Origin: Pedosphaera sp.
GTDB lineage: Bacteria > Verrucomicrobiota > Verrucomicrobiia > Limisphaerales > Pedosphaeraceae
DNA: 13,276 nt
Direction: 5' to 3'
Assembly (NCBI GenBank): GCA_028293465.1
Contig: JAQGOT010000031.1
Coordinates: forward strand, 1-13,276
Part shown: piece after piece, positions 12,866 to 13,276 of the stretch
Position numbering within the stretch: position 1 is the first letter of the stretch
How the letters are laid out: each line of letters starts with the position of its first letter
Position numbers and translations under genes: made by a program
The notes under the pieces: model-generated
Databases searched by the model: none
Told to the model about the DNA's origin: nothing
The model's input: only the letters and a program-made list of their open reading frames with translations

Positions 12866-12942
12866 TGGTGCTCGCGGCCAGAGGCGCACTGACACTGGCG
12901 ACGCTCTCGACGTCGTGCCTCTTCTGGTTGGGCTACACGAGC
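12866..12942 (-). tRNA. tRNA with GAG anticodon (Leu?) and short variable loop
   Basis: It is 77 nt with encoded CCA and discriminator A. Acceptor GCUCGUG/CGCGAGC is 7 bp with one U-G. D-arm GCCC/AGGC (three pairs) has loop AACCAGAAG. The anticodon arm CGACG/CGUCG is perfect, with loop UCGAGAG, so the anticodon is GAG but position 33 is C, not U. The variable region CCAGU is short, whereas bacterial leucine tRNAs have a long variable arm. T-stem GUCAG/CUGGC (one U-G) has loop UGCGCCU, with G at position 55, C56 and C58. It begins 6 bases after tRNA-Thr. Confidence 0.65.
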
Positions 12943-12948
12943 GGAATT

Positions 12949-13023
12949 TGGAGCCTCCACCCGGAGTTGCGCCGAACTGGCTCCCATACCAAAGGAGTGC
13001 ATCGCTCAAAATGCTTTGGGGGC
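12949..13023 (-). tRNA. tRNA-Thr(GGU) with altered elbow
   Basis: It is 75 nt with encoded CCA and discriminator U. Acceptor GCCCCCA/UGGAGGC has one C-A mismatch. Positions 8-9 are AA, and the D-arm GCAU/AUGC has loop UUUGAGCG, so the usual U8-A14 contact could be replaced by A8-U14. The anticodon arm CUCCU/GGGAG has loop UUGGUAU (GGU). Variable CCAG. T-stem UUCGG/CCGGG has loop CGCAACU, with G55 and C56. No GG occurs at the G18-G19 position. It lies 8 bases after tRNA-Arg. The 5' half is very similar to the degenerate copy in cluster 1. Confidence 0.75.
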
Positions 13024-13031
13024 GTGAAAAT

Positions 13032-13107
13032 TGGCGTCCCCAGCCGGATTCTCAGCAGCAACCTGGAGTTTAGGACACTCCCGCTCCGTGTTTTGAGCTA
13101 TGGGGAC
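13032..13107 (-). tRNA. tRNA-Arg(CCU) with altered elbow
   Basis: It is exactly 76 nt in standard numbering. Acceptor GUCCCCA/UGGGGAC is 7 bp and perfect; UA at 8-9; D-stem GCUC/GAGC with loop AAAACACG; anticodon arm GGAGU/ACUCC, perfect, with loop GUCCUAA (anticodon CCU, U33 and A37 kept); variable AGGUU; T-arm GCUGC/CCGGC with one C-C mismatch and loop UGAGAAU; discriminator G; encoded CCA. The D-loop lacks GG, T-loop position 55 is G and position 56 is A. Confidence 0.8.
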
Positions 13108-13113
13108 AAGGAA

Positions 13114-13222
13114 TCAAACCCCTGGCCGGTCTCTTCCACCGGCTCACACCCAGCGCTTTCCAAAATCTCAAAGGAAATGAAAGGGCTGGGCCGCTCGATC
13201 TGCTTCGCGTTCAGGGATTCGA
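13114..13222 (-). ncRNA. 109-nt structured RNA of unknown function, copy 2
   Basis: This is the second copy of the element at 11325-11433. The wider direct repeat covers 11322-11478 and 13111-13267, 157 bases without a gap and with under ten differences. The closing 11-bp helix is UCGAAUCCCUG/CAGGGGUUUGA. The long middle hairpin and the GCCGGU/ACCGGC hairpin are kept. It lies between a type-II tRNA and tRNA-Arg, so it is probably part of one long tRNA-type transcript. Confidence 0.5.
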
Positions 13223-13224
13223 AA

Positions 13225-13276
13225 TGGTACGCGTGTTCGGTAACGCTCCGGAACCCGGCACTGATCTGAGCCTGAC
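13225..13276 (-). tRNA. type-II tRNA, 3' part, cut by the window end
   Basis: Only the variable arm, T-arm and acceptor 3' strand are inside the window. The T-arm UCCGG/CCGAA has four of five pairs, with the same loop, AGCGUUA, as the copy at 11436-11527. The acceptor strand CACGCGU is followed by discriminator A and CCA. The anticodon lies outside the window, so identity is unknown. It heads cluster 2 in the same order as cluster 1. Confidence 0.5.

Noticed and set aside
1..13276. CRISPR array or restriction system
   Set aside because: No regular direct repeats with spacers and no cas, methylase or restriction genes were seen. The CARF domain here belongs to RtcR, not to a CRISPR effector.

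Overview
The window is about 13.3 kb of bacterial chromosome with moderately high GC. Gene style (a DUF748/AsmA-like protein, an IS66-type accessory-gene remnant, an HNH protein lacking zinc cysteines, many short intergenic palindromes) suggests Verrucomicrobiota or a relative. That assignment is an inference, because there is no rRNA or marker gene here.

Layout. 1-339: C-terminus of a TolC-type outer-membrane efflux protein. 340-1690: gene-poor debris with protein fragments, a broken IS66-type tnpA, short repeats and a tRNA 3'-tail fragment. 1692-3469 (minus): an AsmA/DUF748-like membrane-anchored protein followed by a lipoprotein with a natural poly-His tail. 3789-9403: an RNA-repair locus. 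9511-10967: an HNH protein and a RibD-C/DHFR-like reductase. 10983-13276: two clusters of unusual tRNA genes on the minus strand, separated by a small Pro-rich ORF and an unrecognised 318-aa protein on the plus strand.

RNA-repair locus. rtcR (plus) encodes a CARF-AAA+ sigma-54 activator. Divergent from it is a good -24/-12 promoter in front of rsr (Ro60/TROVE), then five tandem Y-RNA-like genes, then rtcB (RNA ligase), all on the minus strand. All five RNAs have the paired termini and conserved internal loop expected of a Ro-binding stem (CGAAUGCC opposite UUGUCG), and the flanking helices covary. Three also carry a tRNA mimic in YrlA order: T-arm, then an acceptor stem closed by a short loop instead of a free CCA end, then D-arm. 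The arrangement is an expanded version of the known rsr-yrlBA-rtcBA operon. Induced RtcR would make Ro60, its Y RNAs and the ligase together.

tRNA clusters. Cluster 1 (10983-11527) and cluster 2 (12866-13276, cut by the window end) share the order type-II tRNA, 109-nt structured RNA, tRNA, tRNA-Thr, tRNA. The best-preserved members (Gln-UUG, Arg-CCU, Thr-GGU, a GAG-anticodon tRNA and a type-II tRNA) have good acceptor and anticodon stems and an encoded CCA. Every one lacks the G18G19 pair in the D-loop and has G instead of U/pseudouridine at T-loop position 55. This rewired elbow recalls, from memory, the staphylococcal tRNA-Gly species reserved for cell-wall synthesis. The cluster may therefore be specialised, possibly non-ribosomal or nuclease-evading. 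This and the five-unit Y-RNA array are the two most interesting parts of the window.
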